Assembly (NCBI GenBank): GCA_019636385.1
Contig: JAHBXT010000001.1
Span: 186,001-250,000, forward strand
Source of the DNA: Pirellulaceae bacterium
GTDB taxonomy: Bacteria > Planctomycetota > Planctomycetia > Pirellulales > Pirellulaceae
Direction of reading: 5' to 3'
DNA length: 64,000 nucleotides
Positions 14,777-23,427 of the stretch are shown one piece after another. A model generated the notes under the pieces. The model ran no database searches. It saw only the letters and a program-made list of their open reading frames with translations, and was not told the origin of the DNA. The first letter of the stretch is position 1. Each line of letters begins with the position of its first letter. Position numbers and translations under genes: made by a program.

Positions 14777-16462
14777 ATGACGGACCAGCATTTAACCCAG
14801 CACGACTTTGATTACGTGATCATTGGCAGCGGTTTTGGTGGATCCGTTTCCGCTCTGCGACTGTCTGAAAAAGGCTATCGTGTGTTGGTCTTGGAAAAGG
14901 GAAGGTGGTTTTCGCAGCCGTCGGATTTCCCTAAGACCAACTGGAATCTGCGCAAATGGATGTGGGCACCCAGGTTGGGGCTCAAAGGTCTATTCAAGTT
15001 AACCTTTTTTCGCCACGTAGCCGTTTTGAGCGGAGTGGGCGTTGGCGGTGGCTCGCTGGTGTATGCCAACACGCTACCGGTTCCCAAATCACCGTTCTTT
15101 CAGTCGGGATCGTGGCAGGGACTGGCTGATTGGGAAAATGAACTCCAGCCCTTTTATCAATTGGCCAAGCGCATGTTGGGGGCGTCCGAACATCCCTATC
15201 TCAGTCGCGGCGATCGCGTGATGCAGGAACTGGCGCAGGAAATGGAAATTCCCCATGCGTTTCATAAGACGGATGTTGCAGTGTACTTCGGTCAAATCGG
15301 CCAGACAGTTCCCGATCCGTACTTTGGCGGACAAGGTCCCGATCGCACCGGATGCAATCTATGCGGTGGCTGCATGTTGGGATGTCGCTACAACGCTAAG
15401 AATACGCTCGACAAGAACTACCTGTATTTGGCTCAACGTCTCGGCTGCACAATCCAAGCCGAGACGGAAGTCTACGACGTTGTGCCGCTGAGCGCAGACG
15501 GCGGCAACGGCTACAGAATCCAATACAAGGATTCGCTGGCGCTGCTGCCGCGCAGGGGCCAAGTCACGGCAAAAAACGTCGTGTTTGCGGGCGGCGTGCT
15601 GGGAACGATGCGCTTGTTACTCAGGCTGAAAAAGACGTCGCTACCGCGTCTATCGGCAGCGTTGGGTAGGGGCGTGCGCACTAATTCGGAAAGTTTGATT
15701 GGCGTTACGACGTACGACAAAAAGAAATCGTTCTCTGAAGGCATCGCCATCGGCTCGATCATCCATATTGACGAAAACCGACATATCGAACCGGTCAAAT
15801 ATTCATCGGGCGCGGGCTTCTGGCGCTTGTTGATGGCACCGATGGTGACCGGACGCTCGCTGTTTAGTCGCAGTTTCAAGATGGCACTCGACTTCGTGCG
15901 GCATCCAATAAATAATCTGCGCGTCTTTCTGACCGACGACTGGAGCAAGCGGACGCATATCTTGCTGTACATGGAAAGCATCGACTCGACGTTGCGATTC
16001 AAATCGTCACCGACGGGCGGCTTGATGACGGAATTAGAAGACGGTCCGCCGCCAACTGCGTTCAATCCCGTTGCCCAGTCGATAGCGCGCCGCGTGGAAA
16101 AGATAGTCGACGGTAAGGCGATGGTTATCGCCAGTGAGACGCTGTTTGGCATTCCCACCACTGCCCACATCTTAGGTGGAGCCTGCATGGGCGCCGGGCC
16201 TGATCAGGGAGTCGTCGATCAGTACAATCGCGTATTCAACTACCAGAACATGATGGTTTGCGATGGCAGCATGATTTCGGCAAACATCGGCGTCAATCCT
16301 AGCTTGACCATCACGGCACTGACCGAACGCGCGATGAGCCATATTCCGCCTAAGTCAGGCGACGCGCAGCAGTCGCGATCGCAAGCTGGCTATCCGCTGA
16401 CAACGATTCAACCTGTGGCAATTGGCCTTCCACCAGCGGCGGAACAAGTCGAGTCGAATTAA
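14777..16462 (+). CDS. GMC-family FAD oxidoreductase (cholesterol oxidase-like)
   Basis: 561 residues. The N-terminal dinucleotide-binding motif VIIGSGFGGSVSALRL (about residues 14-29) and the GMC signature VLSGVGVGGGSLVYANTL identify a glucose-methanol-choline oxidoreductase. The architecture is that of the cholesterol oxidase-like branch, with HILGGACMGAG and the C-terminal CDGSMISANIGVNPSLTITA block that completes the FAD site. A four-Cys stretch, TGCNLCGGCMLGCRYNAKNT near residues 190-208, is seen in several members of this branch and may bind a metal or iron-sulfur cluster. No signal peptide is visible. It follows the kinase gene by 23 bp on the same strand. The substrate (sterol, hopanoid or other alcohol) cannot be told from the sequence. 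Confidence 0.87.
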   Translation: MTDQHLTQHDFDYVIIGSGFGGSVSALRLSEKGYRVLVLEKGRWFSQPSDFPKTNWNLRKWMWAPRLGLKGLFKLTFFRHVAVLSGVGVGGGSLVYANTLPVPKSPFFQSGSWQGLADWENELQPFYQLAKRMLGASEHPYLSRGDRVMQELAQEMEIPHAFHKTDVAVYFGQIGQTVPDPYFGGQGPDRTGCNLCGGCMLGCRYNAKNTLDKNYLYLAQRLGCTIQAETEVYDVVPLSADGGNGYRIQYKDSLALLPRRGQVTAKNVVFAGGVLGTMRLLLRLKKTSLPRLSAALGRGVRTNSESLIGVTTYDKKKSFSEGIAIGSIIHIDENRHIEPVKYSSGAGFWRLLMAPMVTGRSLFSRSFKMALDFVRHPINNLRVFLTDDWSKRTHILLYMESIDSTLRFKSSPTGGLMTELEDGPPPTAFNPVAQSIARRVEKIVDGKAMVIASETLFGIPTTAHILGGACMGAGPDQGVVDQYNRVFNYQNMMVCDGSMISANIGVNPSLTITALTERAMSHIPPKSGDAQQSRSQAGYPLTTIQPVAIGLPPAAEQVESN

Positions 16463-16477
16463 TCGTCAAATCCAATT

Positions 16478-16540
16478 GGCCTGTCCCTGTAACGGCTGTC
16501 GGAGTCCATTGGCTTCCAGCGTTGGGGCAGGCCTGTTTTG
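16478..16540. terminator. Hairpin with T-rich tail between convergent genes
   Basis: GGCCTGTCCC (16478-16487) pairs with GGGGCAGGCC (16524-16533) with one mismatch and is followed by TGTTTTGTTGTT. It sits 16 bp after the oxidoreductase stop and suits termination of that plus-strand transcript. Confidence 0.6.
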
Positions 16541-16543
16541 TTG

Positions 16544-16927
16544 TTACTTAGGAAAACCGTAATTGACATTGGCGGTAGAAAAATCTTCGTCGGTCAGCCC
16601 CACATTCAGCTCGACATTCAGGTAGGTGTACTCTTCTTCCAGCTCGGGAGGCTCGCCCGGCTGGGGAGGCCAGATGTAGGCTGCGAAGCGAATCGGCACA
16701 CCCCACTGATTGTCTATAAAAATCTGGGCCAGGTGATAGTCCAGGCCTGGCTTGGGTTCAGGGTGGGTTATCTGAATCAGCTTGCAATGTCTTTCAGCCA
16801 CTAGTTGGTTTTCGAAAAACTCGACCTGGCATGGCCCTAACTGCCGGTCGCGTTCTCCTTTCTCGATCAACTTTTCTGCCAATTTCAACATGCCGATGTC
16901 GGTGATCGGGTATTTGTTCCCCATCAT
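16544..16927 (-). pseudogene. DUF1571 protein, C-terminal fragment (gene split by IS3 element)
   Basis: About 127 codons ending at 16544: NKYPITDIGMLKLAEKLIEK, CKLIQITHPEPKPGLDYHLA, IDNQWGVPIRFAAYIWP and YTYLNVELNVGL. This is the C-terminal half of the DUF1571 family. Its N-terminal half is at 18558-19085 on the same strand. The fragment begins exactly at the IS boundary, and its first ATG is the duplicated target site. It has no start signals of its own. Confidence 0.85.
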
Positions 16928-16961
16928 GGCCTGTCTTGCCTCTGATGGAAATGGAATTTCT
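16928..16961. repeat. Left terminal inverted repeat of the IS3 element
   Basis: Starts GGCCTGTCTTGCCTCTGATG and pairs imperfectly with the right end at 18522-18555. The first 11 bases are perfectly complementary and matches resume at the inner GGAATTT. Confidence 0.8.
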
Positions 16962-17001
16962 CGGTAGTTGAGTTAGCATACCCACTATCGGGAGGTGTTC
17001 C

Positions 17002-17331
17002 ATGGGACAAACAAGACGTAATTTTGGTGCAGAGCAGAAGGCGGAAGTGGTCCGTCGGCATTTGAAGGACAAGGTAGCGGTCAGCGATCTGGCCGACGAG
17101 CTGGGCATTCAGCCGAGCCAGATCCATCAATGGGTGAATGCCGTTCTTGCGCAGGCTGAGCAGGCGTTTGTGGGTAAGGGTGGTCGTCGCGTGAAGTCGG
17201 CGGCGAAGCTGGAAGATGCCAAACAACGTCAGATCAAGCGGCTTGAGGAGAAGCTGCAGCTGAAGAATGAGGTGATCTCCGAACTCATGGAAGAGAACGT
17301 CAAGGCAAAAAAAGAAAATGGGGACCTGTGA
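17002..17331 (+). CDS. IS3-family transposase OrfA
   Basis: 109 residues. The N-terminal helix-turn-helix (FGAEQKAEVVRRHLKDKVAV, then DLADELGIQPSQIHQWV) binds the element ends in this family, and the C-terminal half is a leucine-zipper-like coiled coil (IKRLEEKLQLKNEVISELME). The stop at 17329-17331 overlaps the GTG start of orfB by 4 bp. A run of seven A at 17307-17313 lies in frame as A AAA AAA G before the stop. A -1 slip there continues directly into orfB (R-K-W-G-P-V-T-G), giving the OrfAB transposase. Confidence 0.92.
   Translation: MGQTRRNFGAEQKAEVVRRHLKDKVAVSDLADELGIQPSQIHQWVNAVLAQAEQAFVGKGGRRVKSAAKLEDAKQRQIKRLEEKLQLKNEVISELMEENVKAKKENGDL
17307..17314 (+). promoter_or_regulatory. Programmed -1 frameshift site (A7G) of the IS3 element
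   Basis: Seven A followed by G. Zero-frame codons are GCA AAA AAA GAA; slipping back one base gives AGA AAA TGG and joins the orfB frame without a stop. A7-type slippery runs are standard in IS3/IS150-type elements. Confidence 0.75.
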
Positions 17332-18296
17332 CTGGACGCTGGGTCCCCCATGATACGCGTGACTCGATCGTTGATTACCTGAGGTATTGGAGCGATCGAG
17401 CTGAAATTCCAATGAAACGCTTGCTGTTCTGGCTCGGACTGGCTGCCAGCAAGTTCCACAGCTGGAAGCATCGCTATGGTATGGCCAATGAGCATAATGG
17501 CCAGATACCACGTGATTGGTGGATCGAAGAATGGGAAAAGAAAGCCATCGTCGATTACCACGACCAGCATCCACTAGAAGGCTACCGACGCTTGACGTTC
17601 ATGATGCTTGATGATGACATCGTGGCTGTCAGCCCGAGCACCACATATCGCGTACTGAAAGCTGCTCGGCGATTGGATCGCAAGAACAATCTGCCCAGCA
17701 AGAATGGCACAGGTTTCGAACAACCCGAAAAGGCCCATAAACATTGGCATGTTGACATCAGCTACCTCAATCTAGGAGGTACCTTCTACTTCCTGATATC
17801 GGTACTCGATGGCTACAGTCGCTACATTGTCCACTGGGAAATTCGCGAGAAGATGGAGGAGCAGGACGTCGAAGTGGTGGTGGCTCGCGCACTGGAAAAG
17901 AATCCTGGTGTCAAGCCGCGAATCATCAGTGACAATGGACCACAGTTCATTGCCAAGGACTTCAAGCTCTTTATCCGGATCTTCGGTCTGAGTCACGTTC
18001 GTACGAGTCCCTACTATCCCCAAAGCAACGGCAAGTTGGAAAGGTTCCACGGGATCCTGAAGCAGGAATGCATCCGACCTAGTTGTCCAGCAACGGTGGA
18101 AGAAGCAAAACGCCGCGTTCACGATTTCGTCGAACATTACAACAACGTGCGTTTGAATAGCGCGATCGGATATATCACTCCGGCCGACAAACTGGCAGAC
18201 CTCGGACGTGTGATTGCCGCCGAACGCGATCGCAAGCTGGAAGAAGCGCGAAAGCGCCGCGAACTTGCCCGGCAAACGCAGCCGCGAGTTGCATAG
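17328..18296 (+). CDS. IS3-family transposase OrfB (DDE integrase core)
   Basis: 322 residues from GTG 17328, or the second part of an OrfAB fusion. It has the HTH_21-like segment (EGYRRLTFMMLDDD) followed by an rve/DDE core: first Asp in HWHVDISYLN, second Asp in IISDNGPQFIAKDF, and the Glu in QSNGKLERFHGILKQE about 35 residues later. The C-terminus carries the usual EHYNNVRLNSAIGYITPADK block and a basic tail. All three catalytic residues are present, so it should be active. Confidence 0.93.
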   Translation: MTGRWVPHDTRDSIVDYLRYWSDRAEIPMKRLLFWLGLAASKFHSWKHRYGMANEHNGQIPRDWWIEEWEKKAIVDYHDQHPLEGYRRLTFMMLDDDIVAVSPSTTYRVLKAARRLDRKNNLPSKNGTGFEQPEKAHKHWHVDISYLNLGGTFYFLISVLDGYSRYIVHWEIREKMEEQDVEVVVARALEKNPGVKPRIISDNGPQFIAKDFKLFIRIFGLSHVRTSPYYPQSNGKLERFHGILKQECIRPSCPATVEEAKRRVHDFVEHYNNVRLNSAIGYITPADKLADLGRVIAAERDRKLEEARKRRELARQTQPRVA

Positions 18297-18381
18297 TCGA
18301 TGACGACAGATTAAAAACGAATGCAGTTGTACGGAGGATAGGGCTCTGCAGAGGTGCAACCTGAGCGCCGCACAATCGCGA

Positions 18382-18437
18382 AGTTGGAAGCTGGGGTGGC
18401 GCAAGCCGAGCTTGCGTCACTACCTCCCCTTCCAACT
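18382..18437. repeat. Large stem-loop in the non-coding tail of the IS
   Basis: AGTTGGAAG (18382-18390) pairs with CTTCCAACT (18429-18437). Inside is a perfect CGCAAGC/GCTTGCG hairpin with a 3-nt loop (18400-18416). It sits between the orfB stop and the right terminal repeat. It may end transposase transcription or block read-in, although no T-run follows. Confidence 0.6.
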
Positions 18438-18557
18438 TTGCCCAAAAGCGAAAAACCTCCGCATGGATGCAATCAATTCTCACGCAGGATGCGTTCAACA
18501 ACTCGCTAACTCTAACCCCTTGCAAATTCCGATTCCCGGTGAACCAAGACAGGCCAA

Positions 18558-19085
18558 CATTCCGTCCGTTGGCAGCTTGAGTGTCAAACCGAACTGGTGC
18601 GTCAGCAGTTTGTCGTCGTTCTGACCACGAATCCAAATCACCTCGCGGCCAGCCGCAGAACTCGGCTCGACATTCCTCAAAAACACCGAAAACGGAATCG
18701 GCGGCTGAGCAGCAAAATCCGCGTGACGAATTTTGACCTGCATGTAATCTTCAGAGCCCAGTTTGCCTTTGATTCTTTCGCGTTTAATGATTTTAGCGGT
18801 GTAGTCGTGGATATCGCGTATCATGCGATCTCTCACTTGTCGAGCGAAATCAAGCGCGGGATCTAGCGGATGGACATCCGTGGGCAGACTTTCGGAGGGC
18901 GCACGCTGCGCTTGATCGGGCGCCTGATGGTATGGCTTGGTAATCTCAGATTCGGGAGCCACCTGCCGCCAACGCCACAACCATCCGCCGACGCCAACAG
19001 CTAGTAAAATGACCAGCGCCACAACCCAGCGTCCAGCTCGATTGCCAGTAATCGAACGAGTTCTTGGCCGCGATGATTCAGGCAT
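18558..19085 (-). pseudogene. DUF1571 protein, N-terminal fragment (gene split by IS3 element)
   Basis: Starts at ATG 19085 (MPESSRPRTRSITGNRAG). It has a transmembrane/signal-anchor helix (WVVALVILLAVGVGGWLW) and the N-terminal half of DUF1571: RMIRDIHDYTAKIIKRERI, QVKIRHADF, IPFSVFLRNVEP, AAGREVIWIRGQNDDKLL and LTLKLPTDGM. It then runs into the IS right end, where it would stop about 20 codons later. Together with 16544-16927 this made one membrane-anchored DUF1571 protein of roughly 300 residues, now interrupted. The start region is divergent from the enoyl-CoA hydratase gene, so the two promoters share about 120 bp. Confidence 0.85.
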
Positions 19086-19204
19086 GGTATGCTGACCGGG
19101 AGAGGTTTCTTGCAAGTGAGGGCGGAATGCCAGATATTGTAGGTGATCGACAGGCCCTTTGGCCACCATTGCAATGCAAAAACCCAAAATGCGGAACTGA
19201 CTGT

Positions 19205-19981
19205 ATGATTGACGTTAAGGTAGCGGGCCAAGTGGGCACAATCGTCCTGCAGCGACCGGAGCGCTGTAACGCGCTTGATAGCCAGATGCTGGGAAGGTTG
19301 GCACAGGCCTTGGGTGATCTGCATCAGGAGCGTCGAGTGCGCGGCATCGTACTGGCTGGAGCCGGTGCCCACTTTTGCGCTGGCATGGACCTCAAGCATT
19401 GGCACATGCAACTGAACCAAAACGACGCTATGCAGTACTGGATGGCCGACGCGCAGGCTCTACAAGCGCTCATTTTGCAAATGATGCAATTGCCCAAGCC
19501 CATCGTGGCTGCGGTGGATGGAGTGGCCATCGGCAGCGGATTGGCACTAGTCCTGGCCAGCGATTTGGTGGTGGCTAGTCATCGAGCCACATTCAGTGCA
19601 GCGACCAGCAAGCGCGGTCTGGTATCCGGTTTGGTAGCCCCCCTAGCGGCGTTTCGCGGCGGTGCCTCGCTAGCCGCCAATCTACTGATTGGTGGCGCAC
19701 AATTGACCGCGTCAGATGCCAAGGTACATGGGTTGGTGCATCACGTCGTCGATGCGGAAATGATCTGGGTGCGAGCTGTCCATTGGATTGAAAAGATAGC
19801 GGAAGGCGCTGCCGAATCTACTCTGATGACCAAACGCGTCCTGAATGAAATGGTCGGCGAGCAACTGGCGTGTCAACTGGCATCCGGTGCCGCCGCATTA
19901 GCCACGTCACTCACGACTGAAGCGGCCGCCGAAGGACTTGCAGCCTTCGTCGACAAACGTCCAGCTCAGTTTCCTAGTTGA
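19205..19981 (+). CDS. Enoyl-CoA hydratase/isomerase family protein
   Basis: 258 residues from ATG 19205 (MIDVKVAGQVGTIVLQRPER), where the crotonase fold normally begins; upstream in-frame ATGs only extend into promoter sequence. Crotonase signatures are VRGIVLAGAGAHFCAGMDLK (oxyanion-hole strand) and PKPIVAAVDGVAIGSGLALV. The first Glu expected in true hydratases (usually in GGGCELA or similar) is replaced here by GSGLALVLASD, so the reaction may be an isomerisation or other crotonase chemistry. Its 3' end overlaps the convergent ceramidase-like gene by 16 bp. It acts in the cytoplasm, probably on acyl-CoA intermediates. Confidence 0.85.
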   Translation: MIDVKVAGQVGTIVLQRPERCNALDSQMLGRLAQALGDLHQERRVRGIVLAGAGAHFCAGMDLKHWHMQLNQNDAMQYWMADAQALQALILQMMQLPKPIVAAVDGVAIGSGLALVLASDLVVASHRATFSAATSKRGLVSGLVAPLAAFRGGASLAANLLIGGAQLTASDAKVHGLVHHVVDAEMIWVRAVHWIEKIAEGAAESTLMTKRVLNEMVGEQLACQLASGAAALATSLTTEAAAEGLAAFVDKRPAQFPS

Positions 19982-21459
19982 GCAGTCACTTCAGCCATGA
20001 TCTCCTGTTCGACGTTTTCACTCCAGCTCGATGGCAGGCCGTAGTAGATCATCGCGGTGGCTCCTTCGTAACCGCCCTCCCGCAGCACGCGCACGGACGG
20101 GATATAGGCCATCACGTCATTGGCATACCCGGTGACCCAGGTCCGCGAGCCGTGGAATTGCGATTTAATTCTGGCAGCATAGTCAACCACAACTTCGCCG
20201 CCCAAATGCACCCACTGTGGGCCAGCCTGAAACTGCCAGGTCTGAACGGGATAGGGATAGGCGGGGCTGAGTGGCTGACCAGCATCAACATCCTCCAGCA
20301 GCAGTTGAGCCCGCATCTTTTCGTAAATATTGGCGGACTGCGTCTGCTCGACCAACTGTTCGCGACTTGGGATGTGCGCAAATGCTAGTGGAACCTCGCG
20401 ATATTGATGGCGAATTGGTCCGGTAATCACCTGCAGCTCATGGGTTCTCAGTACGGATTGCACAGCTACGGCAAGCTGTTGGCCGTAATGCTGAGCAAGC
20501 TCTTCGGTGCGCCGTGGCAACGGATTTTGATCCGCTCCGCAGCCAGCCCAAAACATAGCGGTACATCCAGGATATTGTTGTTCGAGCTCCGCCTGCGCAA
20601 ATCCCGGATAATCTCCAGAGATGCGGTAGCCGGATAGGACCGTTGCATGGCAAGCATAGCCGAACACGATAGCTAGTGGCGACTGCTGGGCGCTGGTGAC
20701 AACCAAGACCGGCACGCTATGATCGACCGGGCCAACCAGTTGCCCGGCAGTTCGCAATTTGGGCACTTCAGGCTCAGCGTTATTGCGGCGATTGGTTGCG
20801 AAGGTCGCCGTGCCGCTACCCCAGGACAGTGCGGCGGGCTGGCGGCTGTCAACCGCCTGCTGAGCCGCCTGCAATATCTGTTCTTGCAGCCAACCGCTGT
20901 AATCCACAATCTGCTGCTGTTGCCCAGCACTCAACTGATAGGAATACATGGGGCGCAGGTTTTTGCCAACCACCGGCCCAGAGTGCGTATGTGACGTGGA
21001 CAAGACGATTTGACTGCGCTGCAGCCCGTGTCGCTCTTGCAAGCGCTGGCAAATCTCTTGGGACAGCTGACGATTGATGCCAACCAGGTCAAGGGTTACC
21101 AGCAACAGCCGATTCTCTTGAGCGTCCTGCAGGCACAGCGCTTTGGCCCACAAGTCCTGCAGCACATCTTGGAACGGCGCATTGCGGCTGGCATAGCCCG
21201 CCATCCACATCGGTTCACGTGGCGTAATTTTCGCACGACCAGTGCCTACGTGCCACTGCGACAGGTTCGTTGCCGCATCAGGCGGTGCACTTGAATCTTG
21301 TGGGCCGCCAGCGCAGGCAGTGAGACTGCACGCAATCAGGACGATACACAGCGCGCCGATGGTCACTGCGCAATTCACCCTCGGCCAAAGTTTCCAAATA
21401 TGTTTGTCAGATAGACGGAAGTTGTGTGCCGCCTGGATCAACTTCGATGTAAGCGACAT
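19966..21459 (-). CDS. Neutral/alkaline ceramidase-like lipoprotein
   Basis: 497 residues from ATG 21459, with CGAGG 6 nt upstream; an ATG 8 codons earlier lacks a site. The N-terminus has a long basic lead, a hydrophobic stretch (AVTIGALCIVLIACSLTAC) and a lipobox-like ending before AGGPQ, so it is probably an exported lipoprotein. The mature part follows the neutral/alkaline non-lysosomal ceramidase N-domain: VGTGRAKITPREPMWMAGYA, LLLVTLDLVGI, VLSTSHTHSGP (zinc ligands), FGYACHATVL and GDYPGFAQ. FWAGCGADQNP and WVTGYANDVMAYIPS follow. Such planctomycete proteins are ceramidase-fold hydrolases whose true substrate is unknown. It lies downstream of the porin gene with a terminator-like hairpin between them. 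Confidence 0.85.
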   Translation of the reverse strand: MSLTSKLIQAAHNFRLSDKHIWKLWPRVNCAVTIGALCIVLIACSLTACAGGPQDSSAPPDAATNLSQWHVGTGRAKITPREPMWMAGYASRNAPFQDVLQDLWAKALCLQDAQENRLLLVTLDLVGINRQLSQEICQRLQERHGLQRSQIVLSTSHTHSGPVVGKNLRPMYSYQLSAGQQQQIVDYSGWLQEQILQAAQQAVDSRQPAALSWGSGTATFATNRRNNAEPEVPKLRTAGQLVGPVDHSVPVLVVTSAQQSPLAIVFGYACHATVLSGYRISGDYPGFAQAELEQQYPGCTAMFWAGCGADQNPLPRRTEELAQHYGQQLAVAVQSVLRTHELQVITGPIRHQYREVPLAFAHIPSREQLVEQTQSANIYEKMRAQLLLEDVDAGQPLSPAYPYPVQTWQFQAGPQWVHLGGEVVVDYAARIKSQFHGSRTWVTGYANDVMAYIPSVRVLREGGYEGATAMIYYGLPSSWSENVEQEIMAEVTAQLGN

Positions 21460-21570
21460 GGGTGCCTCGTTGTGGCAGTGCATTCACCAGTTAGAACCAC
21501 CGCCTACTGTAGAGCACGCAACGTCCCGCGCCCAGTTACCGCGCAGTTTTATTGGGTCTTTACAACGAAA

Positions 21571-21603
21571 ATCGGTCAGCCGGCAAAATACCGACTGACC
21601 GAT
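21571..21603 (-). terminator. Rho-independent terminator of the porin gene
   Basis: ATCGGTCAG (21571-21579) and CTGACCGAT (21595-21603) form a perfect 9-bp stem, with a shorter CGG/CCG pair inside. On the minus strand it is followed by TTTTCG. It lies 44 bp after the porin stop. Confidence 0.7.
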
Positions 21604-21646
21604 AGTGTGTCTTCAAATTTGGATTGAACCAAACTTTAGCAATCGA

Positions 21647-22948
21647 CTAGAACGTGAAGATCATATCGGTACCGAAAGTCGTTTGTACACGACCTCGTTC
21701 CAGTCCGATCAAACCGCCCTTGTCCCAGTCCCAGCGCAGCTCGGGACGGAACAACATATTGCTGCCCACACGGTAGTTAAAGCCGGTCGTATAGGCATAA
21801 ATATCATTGGACGATACAGCCCCGAACACGCCTCTATCGACATTATACCATTCGATGCGATTACCCCACACGAGGTTATCGGAGACTTGGTACAACAGAT
21901 ACTGGTTCAAGTCGAACGTCTTTCGCTCGCGAGCACGGCCAGTTCGATCTGTATCCAGCACATCCGTCCAGAAGACGTAGGTCAGCTTGTCGGACAGCTG
22001 ACTGGTGATGATGTTGCTGAACATGTAACCTGTTTCGTCATTGTCGCCCTTGCCGAAGCGACCTGCGACGACACTTGAAGTTACCGAAGTGTTGTCAGTC
22101 AGCTTGACAGTTGCGCCACCCAGGTAGGCGTCACCGTTGTCCTGGAAGCCGCTATCCCAGCCCATAACCCAGCCGTTGAAGACGGTGATATCGTCAGACA
22201 TCTTGTACGACGACAACACGCCCGTATGTGTAAACGGCTCGCTGTTGTACATCGTATAGCTATGGGAGTAGAAGAAGTTGCCCGTGGCAGCTACGACTTC
22301 ATAGCCGATGATCGTGAAGAATTTACCGACCTTCACTGAGAAGTCACCGGTAGCAAACTCTGCATACAACTGAGGAATTGCATGTCCGTAGATGCCATTA
22401 TCCCAACTGGAATCCCAGTGACCATTTTCAGGAGCGACCCCGAAGGCCTGAGTGTCCTGTGCATCGACGCCATACAGATAGTCGATACGACCACCGACTC
22501 CCAATCCCTTGCTGCCATCCGCTACGCGCTCAGCGAACACCCACGCTTGATGCAGACGGACATTGTCGGAATGGTTGTTGAATATGCCGGGGTTGTCGTA
22601 GGTGTGATAGCCCACGGAACTCCAGCCTCCAATATTGAACCCGAGGATACTGCGCTGAATTAGCTTCCACGGCTCATCGCTACCTCCAGCAGAATCGCAG
22701 CCACCATCACAGCTTGCTGCGCCGCATCCAACGGCTTCGCATCCGCAGATGGGCGAATCGCCACAGGAATACGCAGTAGGAATGACCGCTGCATACTCAC
22801 TGGGATACTTGGCAGATGAGCGGGCCGAGTCAGTCGCTCGCATGCTGATTCCACCGGCATGACTCACGGCTGACTGAGCATTGGCAAACTGAGGCCAAGG
22901 CGCCAACGCCGCAACAAATAACAATAAACGGAACTTTGAGACTTTCAC
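21647..22948 (-). CDS. Outer-membrane beta-barrel porin (BBP2 / OmpL-like)
   Basis: 433 residues from GTG 22948. AAGGAGG lies 6 nt upstream and a signal peptide (KFRLLLFVAALAPWPQFANA) starts there, so in-frame ATGs further upstream are rejected. After the signal there is a Cys-rich stretch (CGDSPICGCEAVGCGAASCD) common in planctomycete porins. The barrel follows: SILGFNIGGWSSVGYHTYDN, RLHQAWVFAERV, GGRIDYLYGVDAQDTQAFG, LYAEFATGDFSVKVGKFFT, GYEVVAATGNFFYSHSYTM and a C-terminal aromatic strand ending MIFTF. This matches the beta-barrel porin-2 family. It probably allows diffusion of small solutes across the outer membrane; specificity is unknown. Confidence 0.88.
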   Translation of the reverse strand: MKVSKFRLLLFVAALAPWPQFANAQSAVSHAGGISMRATDSARSSAKYPSEYAAVIPTAYSCGDSPICGCEAVGCGAASCDGGCDSAGGSDEPWKLIQRSILGFNIGGWSSVGYHTYDNPGIFNNHSDNVRLHQAWVFAERVADGSKGLGVGGRIDYLYGVDAQDTQAFGVAPENGHWDSSWDNGIYGHAIPQLYAEFATGDFSVKVGKFFTIIGYEVVAATGNFFYSHSYTMYNSEPFTHTGVLSSYKMSDDITVFNGWVMGWDSGFQDNGDAYLGGATVKLTDNTSVTSSVVAGRFGKGDNDETGYMFSNIITSQLSDKLTYVFWTDVLDTDRTGRARERKTFDLNQYLLYQVSDNLVWGNRIEWYNVDRGVFGAVSSNDIYAYTTGFNYRVGSNMLFRPELRWDWDKGGLIGLERGRVQTTFGTDMIFTF

Positions 22949-23427
22949 TTCTACCCTCCTTGGAGAATTTGATCTTTGCGGTCCGTTACGTCGCTTTGCG
23001 TGATCTCGACCACAGACCAAGCCAGGCAGACCATCCCTGCGCGACTCGTAAACGGGCGTTTACAGAACTATTTTCGGCAGCTTCCACAGACAGCAGGATG
23101 CAAAAGAACCTGATTACTCCAATGTTCAACACGTGATTTTCGAGGTTGATCCAGTTAGGTAAAGTTTGCAGGCGCAAGTGCCTCGATTTGCTGTCAAAGA
23201 CCTTGACTGCGACCGCCGTTTCCAAGTGAAAAACATCTCGAAGCCCAGCCAGCCCGGCGCTCCAGTACAAGTCGCCTACTGGCTGCCACAGCCCGAGAAA
23301 AGCTTTGCTAGCGAAGCCAGATTTGGCTGGTAGAATAGTGTCAGCCGAGCGGATTATGCATGGACCGCTGGCGATCCAATGTCCTCTCAGTCAACGTATT
23401 GGTGTCCTGTCTAGAAACCTATTGGTA
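22949..23427. other. Divergent intergenic region between porin and histidine kinase genes
   Basis: About 480 bp with the porin ribosome binding site at its left end. In-frame start codons for the kinase exist at 23305 and 23356, so up to 120 bp may be coding. I see no strong repeat, RNA gene or consensus promoter. Confidence 0.4.

Larger units (their letters stand above)
16928..18557 (+). mobile_element. IS3-family insertion sequence, apparently complete
   Basis: About 1.63 kb element with overlapping orfA and orfB, inserted in a DUF1571 gene. The ends are imperfect inverted repeats: both start GGCCTGTCTTG when read inward, and similarity (GGAA-GGAATTT) continues to about 33 bp. The left end is at 16928 and the right end at 18555-18557. 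The 3-bp direct repeat CAT flanks it (16925-16927 and 18558-18560), as expected for an IS3-type target duplication. Removing the element and one CAT rejoins the two DUF1571 halves in frame (DGM|MGNKYP). Intact ORFs, clear ends and a visible duplication point to a recent insertion. Confidence 0.9.
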
